A DNA stretch of 22,998 bases from DASXSB01 sp036506275. GTDB lineage: Bacteria > Methylomirabilota > Methylomirabilia > Rokubacteriales > CSP1-6. Both the position numbers and the translations under genes were made by a program. Location: contig DASXSB010000096.1 in assembly GCA_036506275.1 (NCBI GenBank), positions 1-22,998 on the forward strand. The letters run 5' to 3'. A model generated the notes under the pieces. It was not told where the DNA came from. It was given only the letters and a program-made list of their open reading frames with translations, and did not search any database. The number at the start of each line of letters is the position of its first letter. The stretch's first letter is position 1. This document shows positions 13,863-21,086 of the stretch, piece after piece.

Positions 13863-16800
13863 CTACCCGAGTCGCTTTAAGACACCCCGGCAGCGCTCCA
13901 GGAGGGGGCGCATCCCCAGCTCCTCGGCGATGTCCTCGGCGGCGTCCGCCGCCTCCACGGCGGCCGCGCGGTCGCCCCGCCGCGCGCAGAGCGCGGCCAA
14001 GCTCAAGCGCGCCCAGCCCTCGTAGCCGCGTTCCTGCTGGCGCTCGGCATAGTCGAGAGCGCGTTCCAGCGCGGCGCCGGCCTCGTCCAGATCACCGAGC
14101 GCGAGGTGCGCGTCCGCCACGATCGTGAGCTTTATCGTTCGGGCCACGCTCACCGACGCCTTTTCCTGGAGGTCGATCGCTTCCTGCGCGGCGGCGAGCG
14201 CCTCCGATGGGCGTCCCGCGACGACGTAGGCGTGCCCGAGGTGGCGCAGGGCATTGATGAGCTGACCGACGAAGTTCTTTTCCCGGCATGTCGCCGCCGC
14301 CGCCTCGAGGATCCCGATGGCTTCGTCGGCGCGCCCGGCGGCGCCAAGAATGTGGCCGCGCGCCTGGGCCAGCAGCATCTGGCTATAGAGGTGCTGAGCG
14401 CTGTCCGCCACGTGCTGACCGCGCTCGATGAAGTCGAGCGCACCCGCCTCATCACCGAGCTCGGTCAGGCATTCGGCGGCGTCGACGCACGCGCCGCAGT
14501 ACGGCAGGCCCGACAAACCGAAACGCTGGGTCGCTCGCGGACCTTCCAGGAGCGACATGATCTCCTGCGAGCGTTGGAGACCCTCGGCATAGCGGCCCGT
14601 CGCGACGAGCGCGTGCGCGAGGTAGAGAAGGCCCGTCACCCGCAGGCCGACGTCGTCTTTGGCGGCCGCGCGGGCGAGGCAGGCGTCAGCGTACTCGAAG
14701 GCGCGTTGCTGATCGCCCTTGGCCCAGTAGTACTGGACGAGGAACGCATAGATGGTATCCAGCCGGTCGGTGACCTCGTGGCGGGTAGCGAGCTCCTCGG
14801 CCTCCTTGAGGATCCCGTATAACTCCTCCGGCTGGCCGCCGCGCCACAGGGGGGCTCGCATGGCAAGACGGATGTCGATGCCTGCGCGCGCCGTCTCGAC
14901 GGTAGCCGGAATGCGCCGGAGTGCGGCGAGCGCGGTTCGATAGAATTCGACGGCGCGGTCATCGACGCATAGCGACGCCGCCCGCTCCGCCGCTTCCCGC
15001 GCATAGCGCACGACCTTGCTCCACTGCTCGCCCCGCGTGAAGTGATGCACGAGCTCTTCCGCGCGCTCCTCGAGGCGCCCGGCGTGAGCGTCTTCGAGGG
15101 CGGCGCCGATGAGGCTGTGGAGCCGGCGCCGCTCCGACTGAAGGAGCGACTCGTAGGCGACGTCCTGCGTGAGGGCGTGCCGAAACACGTATTCGCGATC
15201 GCCGAAGGCCGCCTTCTCGTAAATGAGCTCGATGCGCTGGAGTTCGGTGAGCGATTGCTCGAGCTGGCTTTGCACGTCGGAGACGCGACGCAGGAGCCCA
15301 AGCGCGAACTCCCGTCCGATGACGGAGGCGGTCTGCACCGTGCGCTTCTGTGCCTCCGCGAGGCGGTCGATGCGGGCGGCGATGACGTCCTGCACGGTGT
15401 CGGGCACGGTCACGGTGGCGCTGTCGCCAGCGACGAGCCGCCCGCCCTCGACGCGGACGGCTCCGGTGGCGACGAGCGTGCGTCCGATCTCCTCCAGGAA
15501 GAAGGGATTGCCTTCGGCCTTGGCCGCGACGATCGCGCACAGATCCCGTGGCACGTCGTCGACGCCGAGACTGGCGCGGACGATGCGCTCGGCATCGTCT
15601 TCCGCCACGGGCTGGAGCGAAATCCGCCAGTAGTACGTGCGGTCGCCGAGGGGCGGAACGTACAAGGGGCGGTAGGTGATGACGAGCAGGACCCGCATTC
15701 CGGGCAAGCTCGCGGTGAGCGATTTCAGGAAATCCTCGGAGGCGCTGTCGATCCAGTGCGCGTCCTCCACCACCAATACCACCGGGCGGCGGCGGCTGCC
15801 GAGAGCCGTGACCCGCTGGAGCGCGGCGACGATATGGGCGCGGCGCTGCGTCGGATCCATGGCGGCCACGCTGCCGTCCCCAGGGTCGACGGCGAGGAGA
15901 TAACGGAGGTACGGCGCCGCCGCGGACTTCTCTGCTTCGAGGAATTCGACGCCCTGCTCGATCTTGGCGATGATGTCCGCGTCGCCATCGCGGTCACCGA
16001 TCCCGAAGTTCATCTTCAGCATGTCGATGATGGGAAGGAAGGGCGTGGCGGCGCCGAAGGACACGCACGCGCCTTCCACCCACGTCACCGACGACCGGCA
16101 TCGCGCGCGAAATTCCAGGAGCAGGCGTGACTTCCCGATGCCGGCGTCGCCCATGATGAAGACCGCCTGGCCACGGCCCGATCGGGCGGCGGCGAGGGCG
16201 CGATCCAGCGTCGCGAGGGCGTCGTCGCGGCCAACGAACGGCGAGAGCCCGCGGGCGACGCGCGCGGCGAAGGGCGACACCGCCGGCCGGGCGCGCACCA
16301 CCTCGAAGGCAGCCACCGATTCTTGGCGGTTCTTCACGGTCACGGTGCCGAGGGGGCGTAGCTCCACGTAGGGCGCGATGAGGCGCTCGGTCGCCGCCGC
16401 CACGACGATCTGACCTGGTTCGGCGAGAGCCTGCATGCGCGCGGCGAGGTTGGTGGTGTCGCCGACGGCGGTGTAGTCCATGCGGAGGTTGTCGCCAATG
16501 GCGCCCACCACCACGAGCCCGGTGTTGAGACCCATGCGCACGCGAAAGTCGATGCCCCGCGTCCGGTGCAGCTCGTCGCGGTAGCGCGCGAGGGCGGCCT
16601 GCATGCCGAGGGCGGCGAGGGCAGCGCGGCGAGGGTGATCTTCGTAGGCGAGAGGCGCCCCGAAGAGCGCCATCAGGCCGTCGCCGAGGAACTGGTTCAC
16701 GGTGCCCTCGTAGCGATGGACTTCCGCCAGCATCAGCTCGAAGGCGGCGTTGATGATGCCGTGAACGTCCTCAGGATCGATGCGCTCCGAGAGCGCCGTG

Positions 16801-17117
16801 AACCCGGACACGTCGGCGAAGAGGACCGTCACCTGCTTGCGCTCACCGGCGAGGGCGCTGCGATCTTTCAGGATGCGTTCCGCGAGGTGGGCGGGCGTGT
16901 AAGCCTGCGGAGAGGCGAAGCGTTCGCCGGCGGTGGGCCCGGCGCCGGCGGCGCGCGCCGATGGCTCGGCCAGCCGCGCTCCGCAATCACCGCAGAACTT
17001 CTTGTCCGACGGCACGCTCGCGCCGCAGGCAGGGCAGGTCACGTCGAGTCGCGTCCCGCATTCCTCGCAGAATTTCACCCCGGCGCGGTTCGCCGTCCCG
17101 CACGCGCCGCACTGCAT
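13863..17117 (-). CDS. Zinc-ribbon / class III nucleotide cyclase / AAA ATPase / TPR regulator
   Basis: A 1084-residue multidomain protein. Two zinc ribbons come first (C3, C6, C17, C20 and C28, C31, C42, C45). A class III cyclase domain (about 92-275) has metal ligands D102 (LFADVSGFT) and D146 (NQFLGDGLMALFG), and transition-state residues N223 and R227 (GDTTNLAARM). Next is an AAA/STAND-type ATPase with Walker A GDAGIGKS (323-330) and Walker B VVLVVEDAHWID. The last 400 or so residues are helical TPR-like repeats. The adenine-selecting Lys and Asp of classical adenylate cyclases appear as Q142 and T216, so the product (cAMP, cGMP or other) is uncertain. It begins 10 bases after the MscL stop, so they form an operon. 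No membrane segment is visible. The Shine-Dalgarno is weak, which suggests translational coupling to mscL. Confidence 0.92.
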   Translation of the reverse strand: MQCGACGTANRAGVKFCEECGTRLDVTCPACGASVPSDKKFCGDCGARLAEPSARAAGAGPTAGERFASPQAYTPAHLAERILKDRSALAGERKQVTVLFADVSGFTALSERIDPEDVHGIINAAFELMLAEVHRYEGTVNQFLGDGLMALFGAPLAYEDHPRRAALAALGMQAALARYRDELHRTRGIDFRVRMGLNTGLVVVGAIGDNLRMDYTAVGDTTNLAARMQALAEPGQIVVAAATERLIAPYVELRPLGTVTVKNRQESVAAFEVVRARPAVSPFAARVARGLSPFVGRDDALATLDRALAAARSGRGQAVFIMGDAGIGKSRLLLEFRARCRSSVTWVEGACVSFGAATPFLPIIDMLKMNFGIGDRDGDADIIAKIEQGVEFLEAEKSAAAPYLRYLLAVDPGDGSVAAMDPTQRRAHIVAALQRVTALGSRRRPVVLVVEDAHWIDSASEDFLKSLTASLPGMRVLLVITYRPLYVPPLGDRTYYWRISLQPVAEDDAERIVRASLGVDDVPRDLCAIVAAKAEGNPFFLEEIGRTLVATGAVRVEGGRLVAGDSATVTVPDTVQDVIAARIDRLAEAQKRTVQTASVIGREFALGLLRRVSDVQSQLEQSLTELQRIELIYEKAAFGDREYVFRHALTQDVAYESLLQSERRRLHSLIGAALEDAHAGRLEERAEELVHHFTRGEQWSKVVRYAREAAERAASLCVDDRAVEFYRTALAALRRIPATVETARAGIDIRLAMRAPLWRGGQPEELYGILKEAEELATRHEVTDRLDTIYAFLVQYYWAKGDQQRAFEYADACLARAAAKDDVGLRVTGLLYLAHALVATGRYAEGLQRSQEIMSLLEGPRATQRFGLSGLPYCGACVDAAECLTELGDEAGALDFIERGQHVADSAQHLYSQMLLAQARGHILGAAGRADEAIGILEAAAATCREKNFVGQLINALRHLGHAYVVAGRPSEALAAAQEAIDLQEKASVSVARTIKLTIVADAHLALGDLDEAGAALERALDYAERQQERGYEGWARLSLAALCARRGDRAAAVEAADAAEDIAEELGMRPLLERCRGVLKRLG

Positions 17118-17127
17118 CGCGGTCGCT

Positions 17128-17556
17128 CTAGGCGGCGGTCAGCGCACTCGTGCAGTGGGGGCAGCGAGTGGCGTTGATCGGGATCGCCGTCGCGCAGTAG
17201 GCGCAGTCCTTGGTCGTCGCCGCCGCCGGGCGGCGCAGCCGATTCACGGCCTTTACCACGAAGAACAACGCGAGCGCGACGAGGATGAAGTTGATGATCG
17301 TGTTGAGGAAGAGCCCGTAGTTGATGGTGGCGGCGCCCGCGTCCTTGGCCGCCTTCAGCGACGGATAGGAGCGGCCGTCGAGCGCGACGAAGAGGTCCGT
17401 GAAGTCGACGCCGCCCACGAGCTTGCCGATCGGCGGCATGAGGACGTCCTTGACGAGCGAGCCCACCACGGCGCCGAAGGCGACCCCCAGCACCACCGCC
17501 ACGGCGAGGTCGATCATGTTCCCCCGTACCGCGAACTCCCTGAATTCTTTCAGCAC
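17128..17556 (-). CDS. mscL: Large-conductance mechanosensitive channel MscL with C-terminal zinc ribbon
   Basis: A 142-residue membrane channel. The N-terminal amphipathic segment LKEFREFAVRGNMIDLAVAVVLGVAFGAVV leads into TM1, with the canonical RGN-x-ID-LAV motif. A periplasmic loop follows, then TM2 (INFILVALALFFVVKAVNRL). It opens under membrane tension to release solutes on osmotic down-shock. The usual acidic C-terminal helix is replaced by a zinc ribbon (CAYC-x9-CPHC). GTG at 17556 is the start, because the MscL fold begins there and AGGAGG lies 6 bases before it. A TATACT -10 box lies at 17597-17602 on this strand. The next gene is the cyclase regulator, which also begins with zinc ribbons. 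Confidence 0.93.
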   Translation of the reverse strand: MLKEFREFAVRGNMIDLAVAVVLGVAFGAVVGSLVKDVLMPPIGKLVGGVDFTDLFVALDGRSYPSLKAAKDAGAATINYGLFLNTIINFILVALALFFVVKAVNRLRRPAAATTKDCAYCATAIPINATRCPHCTSALTAA

Positions 17557-17596
17557 GGCGGGCCTCCTAGGGAACGGGTGTGCCGCGAGTTGTGGC

Positions 17597-17604
17597 AGTA
17601 TACC
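17597..17604. promoter_or_regulatory. Overlapping divergent -10 elements around GTATAC
   Basis: On the minus strand TATACT (17602-17597) serves mscL. On the plus strand TATACC (17599-17604) can serve the NHL gene, giving a leader of about 30 bases with its Shine-Dalgarno. They share the GTATAC palindrome. No strong -35 is seen for either direction. Confidence 0.4.
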
Positions 17605-17640
17605 TCCCATTCCGCGACCGGAACCGAGGAGGCGACGAGC

Positions 17641-18561
17641 ATGAACTACCGTCCCGTGGAAGGCTGGGGTCGGCTGCCCGATGGCTGGTCATTCGTGGAA
17701 GCGACGAGCGTGGCCGTGGACGCGAGCGACAACGTCTACGTGTTCAACCGCGGCGCGCATCCCGTTATCGTCTTCGATCGCGACGGGGTGTTCCTCCGCT
17801 CGTGGGGCGAGGGTGTCTTCCGGCGGCCGCACGGCATCACCATCGGACCCGACGGGTCCCTCTGGCTCACCGACGACATGCACCACACGATCAGACAGTT
17901 CACGCCGGAAGGAAAGCTGCTGCTGACGATCGGCGATCCCGACCAGCCGTCCACGCTGCACGGCGGCAAGCCGTTCCATCGCCCGACGCACGTGGCGCTC
18001 TGCCCTCGCAACGGCGACGTCTACGTCTCGGATGGCTACGGCAACTCGCGCGTGCACAAGTTCGATCCGCGCGGACGGCACCTCTTCTCGTGGGGCGAGC
18101 CGGGCACGGATCCCGGATGCTTCAACATCCCCCACAACATCGCCACCGACGCCGAGGGCCTCGTCTACGTGGCCGACCGCGAGAACCACCGCGTGCAGAT
18201 CTTCGACGGCCGGGGAGAATACCTGGCGCAGTGGAACAACCTCCATCGGCCGTGCGGGCTCACGGCCGGACGCCGGGGCGATCTCTTCTACGTGGGCGAG
18301 CTGCCCACGCACCTCCCCGTGAATGCGCAGGTCCCGAACCTCGGGGCGCGCGTCAGCATCCTGTCCCTGAAGGGTGAGCTGGTAGGGCGGGTGGGCGGCC
18401 GGTTCGCGGGAGAGAAGCCGGGCGAGTTCGTGGCGCCCCACGGATGCGCGGTGGATTCCCGCGGCGATCTCTACGTGGCCGAGGTGTCGTGGACGACGGT
18501 GGGCAGCAAGGAGAAGCCGCCGCGGGAGATTCGGTCGCTCCAGAAGCTCGCCCGCGCATGA
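17641..18561 (+). CDS. NHL-repeat six-bladed beta-propeller protein (PAL-like family)
   Basis: A 306-residue cytosolic protein with no signal peptide. NHL-type repeats recur: SVAVDASDNVYVFNRGAHPVIVFDRDG, GITIGPDGSLWLTDDMHHTIRQFTPEG, VALCPRNGDVYVSDGYGNSRVHKFDPRG, and NIATDAEGLVYVADRENHRVQIFDGRG. The overall pattern is that of bacterial proteins annotated as peptidyl-alpha-hydroxyglycine alpha-amidating lyase (PAL) family. Real PAL cleaves an alpha-hydroxyglycine N-C bond using Zn and Ca, but most bacterial relatives are untested. Shine-Dalgarno AGGAGG (17627-17632) is 8 bases before the ATG. Its TGA overlaps the ATG of the diiron HD gene, so the products are probably made together. Substrate and reaction are unknown. 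Confidence 0.9.
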   Translation: MNYRPVEGWGRLPDGWSFVEATSVAVDASDNVYVFNRGAHPVIVFDRDGVFLRSWGEGVFRRPHGITIGPDGSLWLTDDMHHTIRQFTPEGKLLLTIGDPDQPSTLHGGKPFHRPTHVALCPRNGDVYVSDGYGNSRVHKFDPRGRHLFSWGEPGTDPGCFNIPHNIATDAEGLVYVADRENHRVQIFDGRGEYLAQWNNLHRPCGLTAGRRGDLFYVGELPTHLPVNAQVPNLGARVSILSLKGELVGRVGGRFAGEKPGEFVAPHGCAVDSRGDLYVAEVSWTTVGSKEKPPREIRSLQKLARA

Positions 18562-19139
18562 GCGGGATCGTCGACGACCTGCTCGAGGCCATGAGCCGGT
18601 CGGCGGCGCACCGTTATGGGGGCGAAGCGGTGTCCGAGCTAGACCACGCGCTCCAGTGTGCGGAGCTGGCGGCCACGGGCGGCGCCGACGAGGAGCTCGT
18701 GCTCGCGTGCCTGCTCCACGACGTCGGGCGCTACTTCGTCGATCAGTCGCTCGTGGCGGACACGACGGAAGCGATCGTCGTCTCCGGTCAGCGCGGGCAC
18801 CATGCGGTCGGGCGCGACGTCATCGCGCCCTGGGTGCCGCCGCGCGTGGCGTGGTGCGTGGGCGCGCACGCCGACGCCAAGCGGTATCTGTGCGCGATCG
18901 AGCCCGCGTACTACGAGCGGCTGTCCGCCGTCTCCCGCCGCACGCTCGTGCTGCAGGGCGGGGTGATGTCGGCGGCGGAGACCGAGACATTCGTCGGCGA
19001 GCCGTGGGCGGCGGACGCGGTCGCGCTGCGGCGCTGGGACGACGAGGCCAAGGTGGCGGGAAAGCCGACGCCGGGCCTCGCCGCGTGGGAACCCCTCATG
19101 CGACGTTACTTTGCCGCCACGCCTCGCCACCCCCGATGA
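18558..19139 (+). CDS. PhnZ/TmpB-like HD-domain mixed-valent diiron oxygenase
   Basis: A 193-residue HD-fold protein. The likely diiron ligands are H30 (ELDHALQ), H54-D55 (LLHDVGR), H81 (RGHHAVG), H104 (GAHADAKRYL) and D161 (RRWDDEAK). These match the PhnZ ligand set of six, and the spacing from H104 to K108 and D161 is the same as I recall for PhnZ. The YGGE segment (Y20, E23) matches the mobile Tyr/Glu lid of PhnZ, and S126 and LQGGVMSAAE are also family-typical. PhnZ and TmpB oxidatively cleave C-P bonds of hydroxylated aminophosphonates; MIOX is a more distant relative. It is therefore likely to be an oxygenase, not a phosphohydrolase. No phosphonate gene is nearby, so the substrate may differ. 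ATGA overlaps join it to genes on both sides. Confidence 0.85.
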   Translation: MSGIVDDLLEAMSRSAAHRYGGEAVSELDHALQCAELAATGGADEELVLACLLHDVGRYFVDQSLVADTTEAIVVSGQRGHHAVGRDVIAPWVPPRVAWCVGAHADAKRYLCAIEPAYYERLSAVSRRTLVLQGGVMSAAETETFVGEPWAADAVALRRWDDEAKVAGKPTPGLAAWEPLMRRYFAATPRHPR

Positions 19140-19438
19140 GCGGTGAATCGGCGCTCGACGCCAAGACCGTGGGAGAGCGGCTGCGCGCGCTCCCGGGCTG
19201 GACCCGAAGCGGCGACGCCATCACGCGCACGTACACTTTCGCCGACTTCAAGACGGCCATGATCTTCGTCAACGGCGTGGCCGCGCTTGCCGAGCGCGCG
19301 GAGCACCATCCCGACATCACCGTTCGCTACAAGGTCGTGACGCTCTCGCTCTGGACTCACTCCGCGGGTGGCATCACCGGCAAGGACATCGACCTCGCTC
19401 GCGCCATCGACGAGACCTTTCCCGCGCCCGCGCGCTGA
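19136..19438 (+). CDS. Pterin-4a-carbinolamine dehydratase
   Basis: A 100-residue cytosolic enzyme that dehydrates 4a-hydroxytetrahydrobiopterin-type pterins, formed by aromatic amino acid hydroxylases. The active-site signature is complete: EHHPDI (H57, H58), Y-x-V, L-x-TH (H75) and GG-x-T-x-x-D (D84). The length is normal for the PhhB/PCD family. The ATG overlaps the TGA of the HD gene, so translation is coupled. No pterin-dependent hydroxylase is in the window. In many bacteria PCD genes occur without one and may have other roles, for example in molybdopterin metabolism. Confidence 0.92.
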   Translation: MSGESALDAKTVGERLRALPGWTRSGDAITRTYTFADFKTAMIFVNGVAALAERAEHHPDITVRYKVVTLSLWTHSAGGITGKDIDLARAIDETFPAPAR

Positions 19439-19452
19439 GGCTCGTCCGCCCG

Positions 19453-21021
19453 TTACGGCTCGCCGAGCGCCCGCTCCGCGAGCGGAAGGGGGAGGGCGCC
19501 GGTGGCGGCGAGGCGGTCGTGGAATTCGCGCAGGGCCGCCGTTCCCGCTCGCGGCGTGCGCGCGAGATAGCGGTCGCGCATGGCGAGGATCTCGAGGCAA
19601 CCCGTGAGATAGGCGGACGCCTGGGTCGGCCACGCGCAGTAGCGCGTCACCTCCGCCTTCGCCGTCGGCGTCGGTAAGTTCGCCTTCTCCTCCATGAACG
19701 TCACGGCCTCCGCGTGCGTCATCTCCCCTATGTGGAGGCTCGTGTCCACCACGATGCGGGCGGCACGGAAGATCGTCGCCTCGTGCTGCGCGAGCTCGTG
19801 GCGCCAGTCCGTGAAGAAGCCCTGCTCGCGCATCATCTGCTCGGCGTAGAGCGCCCATCCCTCGCTGAAGTACGGCGTGCGGAAGACCCGGCGCAGCGCG
19901 CTCGCATGCTGGTTCGCGGTGACGAGGTGCCAGTGATGGCCGGGGTACGCCTCGTGGACGGCGGTGGTGGGAATGCCGGCATAGCTGTTGGCCTCCAGCC
20001 GGCGCTGGACCTCCTCCGCGGGGACGCCGTCGGGCGGGAAGGGCACGAAGAAGTGCCCCTGGCGCGACGTCGAAAACGCGGGCGGGCTCGCGTAGGAGGC
20101 GACGGCGAGGGCGGGCCGCTGGAAGACGGGTGACGGCTCCACGCGGCACTCCTCGCCCGCGGGGAGCGAGACGAGGCCGCGCTCGAGCAGGAACGAGCGC
20201 GCCCGCGTCGTCCACTCCGCGTAGGCGTCGCGCATCGTCTCCGGCGTGGGCGGATGATCGAGGTTCAGGCGCGCGAGCACGGCCGGCCAGTCGTCGCCGG
20301 CGCCCGCCGTCCGCGCGCACCGCCGCAGCTCGCCGGCGATCCGCTCGTACTCGCGCCGCCCGCGCTCGCGGAGCGCGCGCGCATCGACGGTGAGGAGCTC
20401 CTTCTCCCGGAGGAGCGCGGTGTAGCGACGCTCGCCGATCGCCCACTCGCCGCGCGCCCGCGGCGCCAGCGACTCCAGAAAGATCGCGAAGTCGTCGAAG
20501 GCGCTCGCCGCCACCGCGCCCGCCGCTGCCACCTCCGCTCGCCGTCCGGCGTCCGTCACTTCCCGCGCCACCAGATCACGCGCGTAGCGCGCACCGGCCC
20601 GCGCCTGTCCGAGCGCGCGGTCGACGAAGATGCGCGGCGTCAGCTCGGGCACGAGGTTGCGGGTGCCCGTCTCGAGGACGGCGGGCGTGCCGCGCAGGCG
20701 CGCCACCACGGCCGGGACGAGCTCGGGTTCGGGACGGAGACGGTGAAGGAGAAGCGTGAAGACCGAGCCGAGGGTCACGTTCAGGTACGTGTCGGGCTGA
20801 CGGCGCCACATCTCCCAGTCGGCGAGGATCTCGCGGCCACGGAGGACCGAGATGACGAGCGCACGATCGATGCGCTCGTCGGGCGTGAGGGCGGCGTCGT
20901 CCAGCGCCCGGAAGCCGGCGAGCCAGGCCCCCGTCTTACGGCGCCGGCGAGTGAACGCGCTCTCGGACAGATCGTCGAGGCGACCGTCGTGGGCGGTGAG
21001 GCCGAGGTGGCTGGCCACCAT
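19453..21021 (-). CDS. DUF885 family putative metallo-hydrolase
   Basis: From the first ATG the protein is 522 residues. Family marks are HEAYPGHHWH (H356, E357, H362, H363) and YFSEGWALYAEQMM (E387), which look like the zinc site of a metallopeptidase-type enzyme, plus GHFFVPFP and TRYCAWPTQASAYLTG. DUF885 proteins are mostly uncharacterised; peptidase activity is only a prediction. There is no signal peptide. The true N-terminus is doubtful: the frame stays open upstream of 21021, and the added residues FSALAASFLDDELDESP look like the normal DUF885 start, but no ATG, GTG or TTG is in frame there. A CTG at 21093, overlapping the ADH stop, is the only near-canonical start. The gene follows the Fe-ADH and is probably in its operon. 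Confidence 0.85.
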   Translation of the reverse strand: MVASHLGLTAHDGRLDDLSESAFTRRRRKTGAWLAGFRALDDAALTPDERIDRALVISVLRGREILADWEMWRRQPDTYLNVTLGSVFTLLLHRLRPEPELVPAVVARLRGTPAVLETGTRNLVPELTPRIFVDRALGQARAGARYARDLVAREVTDAGRRAEVAAAGAVAASAFDDFAIFLESLAPRARGEWAIGERRYTALLREKELLTVDARALRERGRREYERIAGELRRCARTAGAGDDWPAVLARLNLDHPPTPETMRDAYAEWTTRARSFLLERGLVSLPAGEECRVEPSPVFQRPALAVASYASPPAFSTSRQGHFFVPFPPDGVPAEEVQRRLEANSYAGIPTTAVHEAYPGHHWHLVTANQHASALRRVFRTPYFSEGWALYAEQMMREQGFFTDWRHELAQHEATIFRAARIVVDTSLHIGEMTHAEAVTFMEEKANLPTPTAKAEVTRYCAWPTQASAYLTGCLEILAMRDRYLARTPRAGTAALREFHDRLAATGALPLPLAERALGEP

Positions 21022-21086
21022 CGGCGACTCGTCGAGCTCGTCGTCGAGGAACGACGCCGCGAGAGCCGAGAAGCTCGTGGCGACGC

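Noticed and set aside
12944..14128. A 394-codon plus-strand open frame
   Set aside because: It is antisense to the amidohydrolase and the end of the cyclase gene, and is Arg/Pro-rich without motifs.
18558..19139. Naming the HD protein a phosphohydrolase
   Set aside because: It has the six-ligand diiron set and the PhnZ-type Tyr/Glu lid, which point to an oxygenase.
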